A stretch of 64,000 nucleotides of DNA from Sphingobacterium shayense (GTDB lineage: Bacteria; Bacteroidota; Bacteroidia; Sphingobacteriales; Sphingobacteriaceae), in assembly GCF_013179575.1 (NCBI RefSeq), contig NZ_JABMCQ010000002.1:25304-89303 (forward strand), read 5' to 3'. This document shows, piece after piece, positions 33,895-42,402 of this stretch. Position 1 is the stretch's first letter. Each line of letters starts with the position of its first letter. Made by a program: the position numbers and the translations under genes. The notes beneath the pieces are model-generated. The model saw nothing but the letters and a program-made list of their open reading frames with translations, ran no database searches and was not told the DNA's origin.

Positions 33895-34833
33895 ATGAAA
33901 GGGCTAATTCTTCTGTTTATAATTGGAGGCATAATTAATTTTAGTTCTTTTTCTTGCTATGGTCAAATCGAGCAGCCATTATCCAAAGATCGGGTAAGTT
34001 GGAAAGCGCCCGAACGTCTTCGATATGGAAATGTCAGGTCAACAGAGTATATCAAAAAACTAGTTATAGCGAATGATCAATATGACTCTATAGAAGCTTA
34101 TCAGAAAATGTTTGGATTTGAGGAAAGCTCTTATTTTTCTAATCTCGATTCTATCCTTTACATTATTCGAATCGAGTATCCCATTGTAATTTTTCATAAA
34201 AAGAACGTTAAAACATACATAAACTTAAATTGCGAACAGGAAAAAGAAATTGGATCAGGCGTATTCGTGGGGGTTATTCGAAATGATTCTTTATTTTTAA
34301 AGACGCTTAATCGGTTTTATAAATATGAAGACGAGTTTTATAATCTTAAAATTGATCCTCTAACACGAAGGTTGAAAGAAACCAAGCTAAAGCGTAGATC
34401 TGTAAAGTACTATTCAAAACTTAATGGAAATGAGTTAAGTCAGTTAGAGTTTAGGTGTCTTTTTACCAAAGTTTATTATCGAAATGAAGGCGTCACCAAA
34501 GAGCCCCATCCTTTAAAGGAATTAAATCTGGTACATAAGGGACTGATCGATGAATGTTTTTGGGACAAAGTTGATTCTCTGAGGATAGCTAGGGACAATA
34601 TTAACGTAATATTCCAATATTTGGTGAATTCTGACGGATCTGTATCGGATGTCTCTTTCGATATATACGATGCGACGACGCGGAAGTCTTTAGAATTGGC
34701 TTCCTTTAAATATTATAAGGTGTCGCTGAAAGAACAAGTGCGTCAGGCCGTTCTTTTTTCGCCCGCGGAAAAGAACGGTTCTAAAGTCAAATCTGTTTTT
34801 TTAGTAAATGTAAATCCTCATTTCGAATATTAG
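33895..34833 (+). CDS. Secreted protein of unknown function in the sigma/anti-sigma operon
   Basis: Not recognised. The ATG at 33895 gives a clean signal peptide (MKGLILLFIIGGIINFSSF, cleaved near CYGQ); a longer GTG frame from 33844 inside the anti-sigma gene is rejected. 312 residues, basic and tyrosine-rich. The last 80 residues (NVIFQYLVNSDGSVSDVSFDI) resemble the TonB-C-like end of the preceding protein. It may sense or modulate the envelope signal for the sigma system, which is inference from position. Confidence 0.82.
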   Translation: MKGLILLFIIGGIINFSSFSCYGQIEQPLSKDRVSWKAPERLRYGNVRSTEYIKKLVIANDQYDSIEAYQKMFGFEESSYFSNLDSILYIIRIEYPIVIFHKKNVKTYINLNCEQEKEIGSGVFVGVIRNDSLFLKTLNRFYKYEDEFYNLKIDPLTRRLKETKLKRRSVKYYSKLNGNELSQLEFRCLFTKVYYRNEGVTKEPHPLKELNLVHKGLIDECFWDKVDSLRIARDNINVIFQYLVNSDGSVSDVSFDIYDATTRKSLELASFKYYKVSLKEQVRQAVLFSPAEKNGSKVKSVFLVNVNPHFEY

Positions 34834-34883
34834 ATAATAGCTTACGCTTGATGTTGACTATTAAAATTTCGATATCAAAAATT

Positions 34884-34913
34884 AAAACCCCTGCCAATAT
34901 AGTCAGGGGTTTT
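34884..34913. terminator. Bidirectional terminator
   Basis: AAAACCCCTG (34884-34893) pairs with CAGGGGTTTT (34904-34913) around a 10-nt loop, between two convergent genes, with T-rich ends on both strands. Confidence 0.88.
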
Positions 34914-34987
34914 ATAGTTGGAGAAATTAGACTCCGTGTATGACTGTCCTAATAACTTCTTTAGGAAGCTATATTTGTTAACGTGAT

Positions 34988-35362
34988 TTAAAAAGGTAAA
35001 TCATCGTCATCTGAGCCAGAAGACGATATGTCTACAGGGGGCATGTCTGCATACCCTGGTGTAGGTGCTGTCTGAGCCGTTCCTGCAAGTTTAGTAACAC
35101 GCCAGGCAACTAATGAGTTGAAATAAGTTGTGACACCTTCCTTGTTTGTCCATGGGCGACCTCTTAAATTAAAAGAGATTTCAATTTCTTCCCCTACAGA
35201 TAGGTTGTCAAATATATTAACACGATCTTGAGTGGCCTCAAAACGGATGTACTCTACAAATTGTGGGTTTTCAGCGTATGCAACAATTAAGTCTCTCTTT
35301 TTGAAAGATTCAGTAACTTGTTGCGTAGCGCCTATCTCATGAACTTTTCCTCTTATTTCCAT
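34988..35362 (-). CDS. DUF3127 protein with an SSB-like acidic tail
   Basis: 124 residues, a compact beta-rich (OB-like) domain of about 95 residues: MEIRGKVHEIG, FKKRDLIVAY, GEEIEISFNLRGRPW and FNSLVAWRV. A flexible Pro/Ser linker then leads to the acidic tip SDDDDLPF, which copies the DDDIPF-type tail by which single-stranded-DNA-binding protein recruits repair partners. DUF3127 is a Bacteroidota family of unknown function; a DNA-associated role is an inference from the tail. Confidence 0.9.
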   Translation of the reverse strand: MEIRGKVHEIGATQQVTESFKKRDLIVAYAENPQFVEYIRFEATQDRVNIFDNLSVGEEIEISFNLRGRPWTNKEGVTTYFNSLVAWRVTKLAGTAQTAPTPGYADMPPVDISSSGSDDDDLPF

Positions 35363-35364
35363 AT

Positions 35365-35372
35365 CAAAACTA
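35365..35372 (-). promoter_or_regulatory. -7-like box 2 nt from the DUF3127 start
   Basis: Minus-strand TAGTTTTG is an exact TAnnTTTG box but ends only 2 nt before the ATG at 35362. A start here would be leaderless or begin inside the codon, so the box could also be fortuitous. Confidence 0.35.
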
Positions 35373-35414
35373 ATTAAACTGTAAAATTAAGCATTTTTTG
35401 CTAAGCAGAATAAG

Positions 35415-35422
35415 TAACTTTG
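35415..35422 (+). promoter_or_regulatory. -7 box 7 nt from the methyltransferase start
   Basis: TAACTTTG, exact TAnnTTTG, ends 7 nt before ATG 35430 and 10 nt before a second ATG at 35433. TTTTTTG precedes it at 14 nt, shorter than usual. Confidence 0.45.
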
Positions 35423-35429
35423 GAAAAAT

Positions 35430-36596
35430 ATGATGGAAGTTTTCAACACCCCCCGTAAGGTTATCATTACCTGTAACAGACGTCTATCTCCTTTTTTAGA
35501 GCAGGAGGTAAAAGATCTTGGTTTTAATGTTGTACGTTTATTTAACACTGGTTTAGAGTTAAAAGTATCTGTTAATGACTGTATTAAACTGAATTTGAAT
35601 CTTCGTGTTGCGAGTCAAGTATTGTACGAGATTAAATCGTTTAAAGCAGCCGATGCAAATGAGCTTTATAAAAATTTAGTAATGATTCCATGGGAGGAAC
35701 TTTTGCCTTTCGATGGCTATTTTTCGGTGACTTCTAATGTACATAACGAAACTATAACAACTCCTTTGTTTGCAAACGTCAAAGTTAAGGATGCGATTGT
35801 TGATCGGATTAAAGAAAAAAAGGGAGTGCGTCCGAACACCGGACCGGAACTTAATCGTGCTGTCGTTCATTTACATTGGATGGAAGACCGGGCAGAAATA
35901 TTTCTTGATACTTCGGGAGAGACACTAGCCAAACACGGGTATCGGAAACATCCGGGAAAGGCCCCAATGTTGGAGGCACTAGCTACCTCAACGATTTTGG
36001 CTACAAAATGGGATGGAAAGAGCCCGTTTGTAAATCCGATGTGTGGATCTGGTACACTTGCGATTGAGGCAGCGCTGATTGCGCAAAATCGGAGGCCAGG
36101 ACTTCAACGTATGAATTATTCCTTCATGCATTTTATCGGTTATAACGAAGAGGTGTTTTTTGAAGAGAGGCGTGTACTAAAAGAAATTACGGATAAGACC
36201 AACTTGCCCGAAATTATTGCTTCTGATATCTCTGAAGAAGCGATTGATATTTCAATACAGAATGCGAAGACAGCTGGAGTTGAACATTTAATTACCTTTG
36301 AAACTTGTGATTTTGCAAATACGAGTATACCTGATAGCCCAGGCGTTATTATGTTTAACCCAGAATACGGTGAACGCTTAGGTGTGCATAACAAACTCGA
36401 AGTGACATATAAACGTATTGGCGATTTTTTAAAGCAAGATTGTAAAGAATATCGTGGCTATATATTTACGGGAAACCCGGACCTTGCAAAGAAAATTGGC
36501 TTACGGGCTTCTCGCCGTTTCGAATTCTTCAATGGTAAACTAGACTGTAGATTGTTACAATACGAATTGTACGACGGGTCAAAAGACCGTACTTAA
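35430..36596 (+). CDS. THUMP-domain rRNA guanine-N2 methyltransferase (RlmL N-half type)
   Basis: SAM-dependent RNA methyltransferase, probably for 23S rRNA m2G. A THUMP domain covers about residues 50-160, ending near GPELNRAVVHLHW; the catalytic domain has LDTSGETLAKHGYRKHPGKAP, the SAM site NPMCGSGTLAIEAAL and NPEYGERLG, the NPPY-type catalytic motif with Glu in place of the second Pro. 388 residues, corresponding to the first half of E. coli RlmL. Start is ATG 35430 or 35433. The HD protein begins 1 base after its stop. Confidence 0.92.
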   Translation: MMEVFNTPRKVIITCNRRLSPFLEQEVKDLGFNVVRLFNTGLELKVSVNDCIKLNLNLRVASQVLYEIKSFKAADANELYKNLVMIPWEELLPFDGYFSVTSNVHNETITTPLFANVKVKDAIVDRIKEKKGVRPNTGPELNRAVVHLHWMEDRAEIFLDTSGETLAKHGYRKHPGKAPMLEALATSTILATKWDGKSPFVNPMCGSGTLAIEAALIAQNRRPGLQRMNYSFMHFIGYNEEVFFEERRVLKEITDKTNLPEIIASDISEEAIDISIQNAKTAGVEHLITFETCDFANTSIPDSPGVIMFNPEYGERLGVHNKLEVTYKRIGDFLKQDCKEYRGYIFTGNPDLAKKIGLRASRRFEFFNGKLDCRLLQYELYDGSKDRT

Positions 36597-36597
36597 T

Positions 36598-37245
36598 ATG
36601 CAACATTTAATCGATCAAACGGCTGCTTTTGTGCGCGCTCGTTTAGAAGGTGCTGAATCAGGTCATGACTGGTGGCACATTGAACGGGTTTGGAATAACA
36701 CTAGGCTTATTCTGGAAACTGAAGATGCTGATGCTGTGGTTTGTGAGCTTACGGCTTTGTTACATGACATAGCTGATAGTAAATTTCACAATGGCGATGA
36801 AAGTATTGGGCCGCGTATAGCGGGCGAGTTTCTAGAGAGCATAGGAGTAAAGCCCGTTATTATCGAACATGTTCAAAATATAATATTGAACATGTCTTAC
36901 AAAGCCTCATTAGGTGACGTCATATTTAATTCTAAAGAACTAGAAGTCGTTCAAGATGCTGATCGGCTGGACGCTATGGGGGCAATTGGTATTGCTCGTG
37001 CTTTTAATTATGGGGGATTTAAAAACCGTGAAATTTATAACCCTACAATTCCTCCCGAAACTCAATTGGACAAGGAACAATATAAAAGTTCCACAGCGCC
37101 GACTATTAATCATTTTTACGAAAAATTATTGCTGTTGAGAGATAAAATGAATACCTCCACAGGTAAGCGTATCGCAGCAAAACGCCATGAGTATATGGAA
37201 TCATTTTTGCAACAATTCTATAACGAATGGGACGGCAGATTGTAA
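36598..37245 (+). CDS. HD-domain phosphohydrolase
   Basis: 215 residues of the YedJ-like HD group. Metal ligands are visible as HDWWHIERVW (first His), LLHDIADSK (the HD pair) and VQDADRLDAMGAIGIAR (distal Asp). Cytoplasmic. Likely hydrolyses a nucleotide or phosphoester; substrate unknown. Its start one base after the methyltransferase stop indicates co-translation. Confidence 0.93.
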   Translation: MQHLIDQTAAFVRARLEGAESGHDWWHIERVWNNTRLILETEDADAVVCELTALLHDIADSKFHNGDESIGPRIAGEFLESIGVKPVIIEHVQNIILNMSYKASLGDVIFNSKELEVVQDADRLDAMGAIGIARAFNYGGFKNREIYNPTIPPETQLDKEQYKSSTAPTINHFYEKLLLLRDKMNTSTGKRIAAKRHEYMESFLQQFYNEWDGRL

Positions 37246-37358
37246 TTTAATATTATGTTAATCCATTTTTGGTATATTCGTTACGTAAAATCAACCCGAA
37301 TATATCAAGAAGCTCCGGTTTATGGAAATAGACGGTAATAAATTATAACTGCAGTAAA

Positions 37359-38126
37359 ATGAAAAACAAAACACTTGTTATGCTTACGCTGTTGTCGGCG
37401 GTAAGTTTCGCATCTTTTGCTCAAACGCAAATTATTGCTCATCGTGGTGTATGGAAAAATACGAATCTGCCACAGAACTCAATCGCGTCGTTGAACGCTG
37501 CTGTTGAACAGAAACTATGGGGGTCAGAATTCGATGTGCATTTGACAAAAGACGATGTGTTGGTGATTAACCACGATAACGATTTTTATGGTATTGATAT
37601 TGCGACATCGACCTATGAAGAGTTATTAACAAAGAAGCATCCTAATGGAGAGAAAATCCCTACGCTTACGGAATATTTGAAAGAAGGTCTTAAACAAAAA
37701 GACGTGAAATTGGTATTGGAGCTGAAAACCAATAAACTTGGAACGGAACGAACTTTAAAGGCTGCGGATCTTGCAATCGCGACAGTCAAAGAGCTCAAAG
37801 CGAAAAACGCTGTAGAATATATCGCGTTTAGTTACGATGCTTGTGTACGTCTACGAGAACTCGACAAAAAAGCAAAGATTCATTACTTAAATGGTGACAA
37901 AAGTCCGAAAGAATTGAAAGACGCTAAATTTGATGGTTTTGATTATAATCTCTCCGTTTTGAAGAAACATCCTACTTGGATTAAAGAAGCGAAAGATCTT
38001 AAATTGAAAACGAATGTTTGGACTGTAAATACAGAAGCTGATATGATTTTTTTCTTAGGAGAGAACGTTGATTATATTACAACCGATCAACCTGAACTGT
38101 TACGCACTGTAAAAGAAAAAAAGTAA
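37359..38126 (+). CDS. Secreted glycerophosphodiester phosphodiesterase
   Basis: Hydrolyses glycerophosphodiesters in the periplasm or outside the cell. Signal peptide MKNKTLVMLTLLSAVSF cut after SFAQ. GDPD motifs IIAHRGVWKNTNLPQNS, EFDVHLTKDDVLVINHD with metal and catalytic residues, KLVLELK and VWTVN follow in a TIM barrel. 255 residues. First of three secreted proteins separated by 10 and 7 bp. Confidence 0.94.
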   Translation: MKNKTLVMLTLLSAVSFASFAQTQIIAHRGVWKNTNLPQNSIASLNAAVEQKLWGSEFDVHLTKDDVLVINHDNDFYGIDIATSTYEELLTKKHPNGEKIPTLTEYLKEGLKQKDVKLVLELKTNKLGTERTLKAADLAIATVKELKAKNAVEYIAFSYDACVRLRELDKKAKIHYLNGDKSPKELKDAKFDGFDYNLSVLKKHPTWIKEAKDLKLKTNVWTVNTEADMIFFLGENVDYITTDQPELLRTVKEKK

Positions 38127-38136
38127 GCTATTTAAC

Positions 38137-38970
38137 ATGAAAAAGATATTAGTAGCGATTATACTGACTTTAGGGTTCATCGGCGTTCGTGCACAAGAGT
38201 TAAGGGTTGCGACATTTAATATTCGTATGAAAACAGATGCTGACACGGGGAATCTTTGGGATGACCGGAAATCGGCGGTTACCGGCCTGATTAAATTTCA
38301 TGAATTTGAAATTTTTGGTGTGCAGGAAGCTTTTCGTGAACAAATTGATGATATGAAGGGATTTTTACCCGAATTTTCTTATGTTGGTGTAGGCCGTGAC
38401 GATGGTGCAAAAAAAGGAGAGCACTCAGCGATATTCTTTAATACAAAGCGGTTTAAAGCAATTAAAAATGGGACGTTTTGGCTTTCGGCAACTGATACAG
38501 AGCAACCTAATAAGGGTTGGGATGCGGCACTTCCACGGATCTGTACATGGGGCGTTTTTCAGGATTTAGAAAATGGCAAACAGTTTATTTTTATGAATAC
38601 TCATTTTGATCATGTGGGAATCGAGGCTCGTCGAGAGAGTGCGAAGCTTATCTTGAATAAAGCGACTGAATTTGCGAAAGGTTTGCCATTGATCCTCACG
38701 GGGGACTTTAATATCGATGAAAACAATGACGCCTATTTCACATTGGCCAAAAGCGGCGTTGTTAAGGATATCTATGATCTTGCGACAATTGTATATGAAC
38801 CAAACTCGAGTTTTAATGCTTGGGGTAAACGAATCGAACAACGTGGACGTATAGATCATATATTTATCACCAAGCCATTCAAGGTTCATAAATATGGAAT
38901 ATTGACAGATACTTATATGGGTAAATTTCCTTCCGATCACTTCCCTGTGATAGGTGTGTTAGAATGGTAA
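38137..38970 (+). CDS. Secreted endonuclease/exonuclease/phosphatase-family protein
   Basis: 277 residues with signal peptide (MKKILVAIILTLGFIGVRAQ). EEP fold motifs RVATFNIRMKTD, GVQEAF (metal Glu), MNTHFDHVG, LTGDFNIDENN, GRIDHIF and PSDHFPVIG. Secreted members often cleave phospholipid head groups or phosphodiesters rather than DNA. The adjacent GDPD suggests a joint role in breaking down phosphoesters or lipids, an inference. Confidence 0.92.
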   Translation: MKKILVAIILTLGFIGVRAQELRVATFNIRMKTDADTGNLWDDRKSAVTGLIKFHEFEIFGVQEAFREQIDDMKGFLPEFSYVGVGRDDGAKKGEHSAIFFNTKRFKAIKNGTFWLSATDTEQPNKGWDAALPRICTWGVFQDLENGKQFIFMNTHFDHVGIEARRESAKLILNKATEFAKGLPLILTGDFNIDENNDAYFTLAKSGVVKDIYDLATIVYEPNSSFNAWGKRIEQRGRIDHIFITKPFKVHKYGILTDTYMGKFPSDHFPVIGVLEW

Positions 38971-38977
38971 TTGTGGA

Positions 38978-39817
38978 ATGACGATTGAACGAACAAAGGG
39001 GTTGTTGAAATTAAATATAGTGAAAAAAAGGGGTTTAATATATTATTTTCTCGGGATTTTGTTGATGAGCGCTCTAAATACCCAGGCTCAAATAGATTCA
39101 AAATTAAAGGGTGCATTGGAAAGGTTGTCTCCTATTACTAATGATAATATAACAACGCAAAAGCAAGGAACAACTGTAGCTAACGCCGGACAGATTTCAC
39201 AACTAGAGGCGAAAAATGCCCTAAAACAAGCGTTAAGCAATGGGCTACAAGCTAGCGTAAAATCCTTGGCTGTTCAAGATGGATTTCTTGGCGATGCGAC
39301 AGTAAAGATTCTAATGCCAGAGGAAGCGCAGAGGGTTGAAAAGACATTGCGTGCTGTTGGTATGGGAAGTCTCTGTGATCAGTTTATCTCGAGTATGAAC
39401 AGAGCGGCCGAGACTGCTGTGAGTGAGGCAGGAAATGTATTTTTGAATTCACTTTCCACAATGTCGATCTCCGATGTATATACTATTTTATTAAGCGGAG
39501 AGAAAAACGCAGCGACAAACTACTTTAAAACGAACACTATCGAAGAATTGACAGGGAAATTTAGTCCAATTGTTGAATCTGCGATGGGGACTAATAATGT
39601 AACAAATTATTGGGAACAATTGTCTATAGCGTATAATAAGCTGCCTTTAGTGAAAAAGGTGGAGCCGAATCTTACCTCATACGTAACAGGAAAAGCAATT
39701 GACGGTCTTTTTGTCAAAGTAGCTGATCAAGAATTGAAGATAAGAAATAATTTTGGAGGGGCTCGCTCAACAGAGTTGCTGTCAAAGGTATTTGGTTGGG
39801 CTGATGCTCAAAAGTAG
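38978..39817 (+). CDS. Secreted DUF4197 protein
   Basis: 279 residues. After a signal segment ending NTQAQ the protein shows the DUF4197 pattern: AKNALKQALSNGLQASVKSL, DGFLGDATVKILMPEEAQ, SLCDQFISSMNRAAE, TNYWEQLSIAYNKLP and ELLSKVFGWA. All-helical. Function unknown. ATG 38978 gives a long n-region; an in-frame GTG at 39020 (KKRGLIYYFLG) would give a more usual signal peptide. Last gene of the secreted-hydrolase operon. Confidence 0.9.
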   Translation: MTIERTKGLLKLNIVKKRGLIYYFLGILLMSALNTQAQIDSKLKGALERLSPITNDNITTQKQGTTVANAGQISQLEAKNALKQALSNGLQASVKSLAVQDGFLGDATVKILMPEEAQRVEKTLRAVGMGSLCDQFISSMNRAAETAVSEAGNVFLNSLSTMSISDVYTILLSGEKNAATNYFKTNTIEELTGKFSPIVESAMGTNNVTNYWEQLSIAYNKLPLVKKVEPNLTSYVTGKAIDGLFVKVADQELKIRNNFGGARSTELLSKVFGWADAQK

Positions 39818-39864
39818 GGTGTAGCTTGCATCTCATACTAGACTACTTTTTAAAGTGTCATTAC

Positions 39865-39896
39865 AAAGAGCAAAAGGCAATCCTTTTGCTCTTTTA
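39865..39896 (+). terminator. Intrinsic terminator after the DUF4197 gene
   Basis: AAAGAGCAAAAGG (39865-39877) pairs with CCTTTTGCTCTTT (39882-39894), 13 bp, loop CAAT, then TT and A-rich sequence. Confidence 0.88.
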
Positions 39897-39936
39897 AATA
39901 TCGAAATGGGTCAAAGAACTGTCTATTTTACTGATT

Positions 39937-39970
39937 TTTGCGGTTATTGAAGGCAATCTTCCTATTTTTG
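39937..39970 (+). promoter_or_regulatory. Promoter of the pepT operon
   Basis: TTTG (39937-39940), 22 nt, TATTTTTG (39963-39970): both elements exact. The ATG at 39991 is 20 nt after the box. Confidence 0.72.
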
Positions 39971-39990
39971 GGCGATTAAAGTGAATAAAC

Positions 39991-41256
39991 ATGTCTGATA
40001 ACTATATTAATAGTCTTAAAGAATACAAAGTTCTTGAACGATTTTTACGCTACGTCAAGATTGATACGGAGTCTGATCCTTATTCCGCATCATTTCCATC
40101 TACTCAGAAACAGAAGGATTTGAGTCGTATTCTTGTTCAGGAGTTGTTAGAAATGGGAATTGAAGATGCTCACTTGGACGAGTTTGGATATGTGTATGCA
40201 ACAATCCCATCGAACACGGAAAAGAAAAATGTTCCCGTAATTTGCTTTTGTTCTCACGTGGATACTTCTCCAGATTGTTCGGGAAGAAATGTAAAACCAA
40301 TTGTTCATCATAACTATCAAGGAGATGACATTATATTACCCGAAGATACAAGCGTTGTCATTCGTATGAGCGAACATCTAGACCTACGCGATCAGATAGG
40401 TGCTGATTTGGTTACTGCAAGTGGCACCACGCTTCTGGGGGCGGATGACAAAGCAGGTGTTTCGGAGATCATGGAAGCTACACGGATTCTCTTGAGTAAC
40501 CCGCAGATCAAGCATGGCGAAACCAAGATCCTTTTCACGCCGGATGAAGAGATTGGTCAGGGGGTAAAACACGTAGATATAAAAAAGTTGGGTGCTCAAT
40601 TTGCATATACAATGGACGGCGAGAAGGCTGGTACGATTGAAGATGAAACCTTTTCGGCTGACGGAGTGCAGGTGATTATAAAAGGAGTCTCTGTACATCC
40701 AGGTTTTGCTCATGGTAAAATGGTAAGTGCTATAAAAGCAGCTTCTGCCATTATTAATAACCTGCCAAAGGGAAGACTTTCTCCTGAAACCACAAGAGCG
40801 AAGGAAGGATTCGTACATCCTACACAACTGTCAGGGGGAGTGGATCGTGCCGTTATTGAATTTATTGTTCGCGATCATCAAACGGAAAAATTAAATCAAC
40901 ACGAAAAGGAATTACGTTCAATCATTGAACAGGCACTAGAAGACTTTCCGGGAACCAGTTATGAATTTAAAGTCACCGAGCAGTATCGTAATATGAAAGA
41001 AATACTAGATCTTCACCCTCAAATTATGGATATTGGACTTGAAGCAATTAGCAGGGTAGGGCTTTCTGCAGAACGTCGAAGCATACGTGGTGGTACCGAC
41101 GGGTCACGCCTCTCGTTCATGGGGCTTCCGTGTCCTAATGTGTTTACAGGAGGTCACGCCTTTCATGGAAAGATGGAGTGGATAAGTAAACAGGATATGG
41201 AAAAGGCAGTTATGACGATTTTACATATCGTGAACATTTGGGAGGAAAGAGCTTAG
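39991..41256 (+). CDS. pepT: Peptidase T (tripeptide aminopeptidase)
   Basis: M20-family zinc aminopeptidase acting on tripeptides in the cytoplasm. Metal and catalytic motifs SHVDTSPDCSG, LLGADDKAGVSEI, TPDEEIGQGV, YTMDGE and GGHAFHGKMEW are complete. 421 residues, slightly over the usual 410. The dimerisation insert begins near FSADGVQVIIKG. Likely co-transcribed with the nitroreductase 24 bp downstream. Confidence 0.96.
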   Translation: MSDNYINSLKEYKVLERFLRYVKIDTESDPYSASFPSTQKQKDLSRILVQELLEMGIEDAHLDEFGYVYATIPSNTEKKNVPVICFCSHVDTSPDCSGRNVKPIVHHNYQGDDIILPEDTSVVIRMSEHLDLRDQIGADLVTASGTTLLGADDKAGVSEIMEATRILLSNPQIKHGETKILFTPDEEIGQGVKHVDIKKLGAQFAYTMDGEKAGTIEDETFSADGVQVIIKGVSVHPGFAHGKMVSAIKAASAIINNLPKGRLSPETTRAKEGFVHPTQLSGGVDRAVIEFIVRDHQTEKLNQHEKELRSIIEQALEDFPGTSYEFKVTEQYRNMKEILDLHPQIMDIGLEAISRVGLSAERRSIRGGTDGSRLSFMGLPCPNVFTGGHAFHGKMEWISKQDMEKAVMTILHIVNIWEERA

Positions 41257-41280
41257 TTATTTATTATAAACAATCATTAT

Positions 41281-41844
41281 ATGTCAAACGAAATATTAAA
41301 AGCGATACAGTATAGAAGAACGGTAAATCAAGCAAGTTTCACAGAACAACCGGTTAGCAAAGATGATATCACGCTTATTTTGGAGGCTGCGAATGCGGCA
41401 CCTACACATAAACGTACACAACCATGGCGTTTTGTTGTTTTTCAGAACAAAGGGCTCCAAAGATTAGGTGATGAACTGAGCCGGCTTTACAAAGAAATTA
41501 CCCCAGTTGAAAAATATAGCGAGCTGGCTGAACAAAATATGGCAAAGAAAGCGACAATGTCTAATGTCGCAATAGCTATTATTGTCAATTACTCGGGGGA
41601 TTTGCCGGAATGGGAGGAATTAGCAGCTACCTCGTGCGCGGTACAAAATTTATGGCTGGCAGCACATTCATTAAATATTGGAGGGTACTGGGCAACTCCT
41701 GGGCTTATAAATCACCTTGATTCATTTTTGGAATTGGAAGCAAACCAAAAATGCATTGGATTGTTCTATATGGGGCACCATGATGGTGAACTACGTGAGC
41801 CTGTGCGCACACCAATCGCAGAAAAGGTGCGTTGGGAAGATTAG
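41281..41844 (+). CDS. Nitroreductase-family FMN enzyme
   Basis: 187 residues, YdjA-like small nitroreductase. Begins ILKAIQYRRTVNQASF with the Arg pair for FMN phosphate, ANAAPTHKRTQPWRF and a late AAHSLNIGGYWATPG, typical of FMN contacts. Cytoplasmic NAD(P)H-dependent reductase of unknown substrate. Between pepT and an NlpE-like lipoprotein on the same strand. Confidence 0.92.
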   Translation: MSNEILKAIQYRRTVNQASFTEQPVSKDDITLILEAANAAPTHKRTQPWRFVVFQNKGLQRLGDELSRLYKEITPVEKYSELAEQNMAKKATMSNVAIAIIVNYSGDLPEWEELAATSCAVQNLWLAAHSLNIGGYWATPGLINHLDSFLELEANQKCIGLFYMGHHDGELREPVRTPIAEKVRWED

Positions 41845-41879
41845 ATCACAGGAACTTTATTATAAAAACATCAATTATT

Positions 41880-42323
41880 ATGAAATTTTTATTGCCATTA
41901 TTTGCATTCTCTGTATGCTTATTTTCATGCGGACAGCCAACCACATCTGACAAAGTAGAATCTCCGGTTTTGGATACAATGGCTCCTGAAGTCGATTCAG
42001 AGCACACTTCTGAGAACTCTTTAGATTGGGCGGGTACATATGAAACTACACTTCCTTGTGCGGATTGTCCCGGTATAAAAAGTATAATAACTCTTAACAA
42101 CGATAGCAGCTTTTCGATTAGTAATGAATATCTCGAGCGGAACACAATAAATAAAGATAGTGGTAAGTTCATGTGGCACGAAAATGGTTCTGTGGTACAC
42201 TTGAGTTCCGAAAATACAAACGTTAAACTGAAAGTTGGCGAGAATAAATTAATTCATCTCGACACGGATGGGAATGAGATAGTAAGCGAACTTGCCGATA
42301 TGTACGTTTATAAAAAACAATAA
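41880..42323 (+). CDS. NlpE-like copper-homeostasis lipoprotein
   Basis: 147 residues. Lipoprotein signal MKFLLPLFAFSVCLF with Cys17 (LFSCGQ). The mature part starts the NlpE N-terminal domain: WAGTYETTLPCADCPGIKS with the CxxC pair, then three strand repeats. In E. coli NlpE senses envelope and copper stress; here only the N-domain is present. The ATG at 41880 is used, not an upstream in-frame ATG at 41832 that overlaps the nitroreductase gene. Confidence 0.9.
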   Translation: MKFLLPLFAFSVCLFSCGQPTTSDKVESPVLDTMAPEVDSEHTSENSLDWAGTYETTLPCADCPGIKSIITLNNDSSFSISNEYLERNTINKDSGKFMWHENGSVVHLSSENTNVKLKVGENKLIHLDTDGNEIVSELADMYVYKKQ

Positions 42324-42343
42324 TATCTGAAATTGGTGATATT

Positions 42344-42380
42344 AAAAAAGCGTTCATTAAATTTCTATGGACGCTTTTTT
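42344..42380. terminator. Bidirectional terminator
   Basis: AAAAAAGCGT (42344-42353) pairs with ACGCTTTTTT (42371-42380), with a further CAT/ATG inside, between convergent genes. Confidence 0.88.
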
Positions 42381-42402
42381 AACGTCAAGATTTCGAACAT
42401 GC

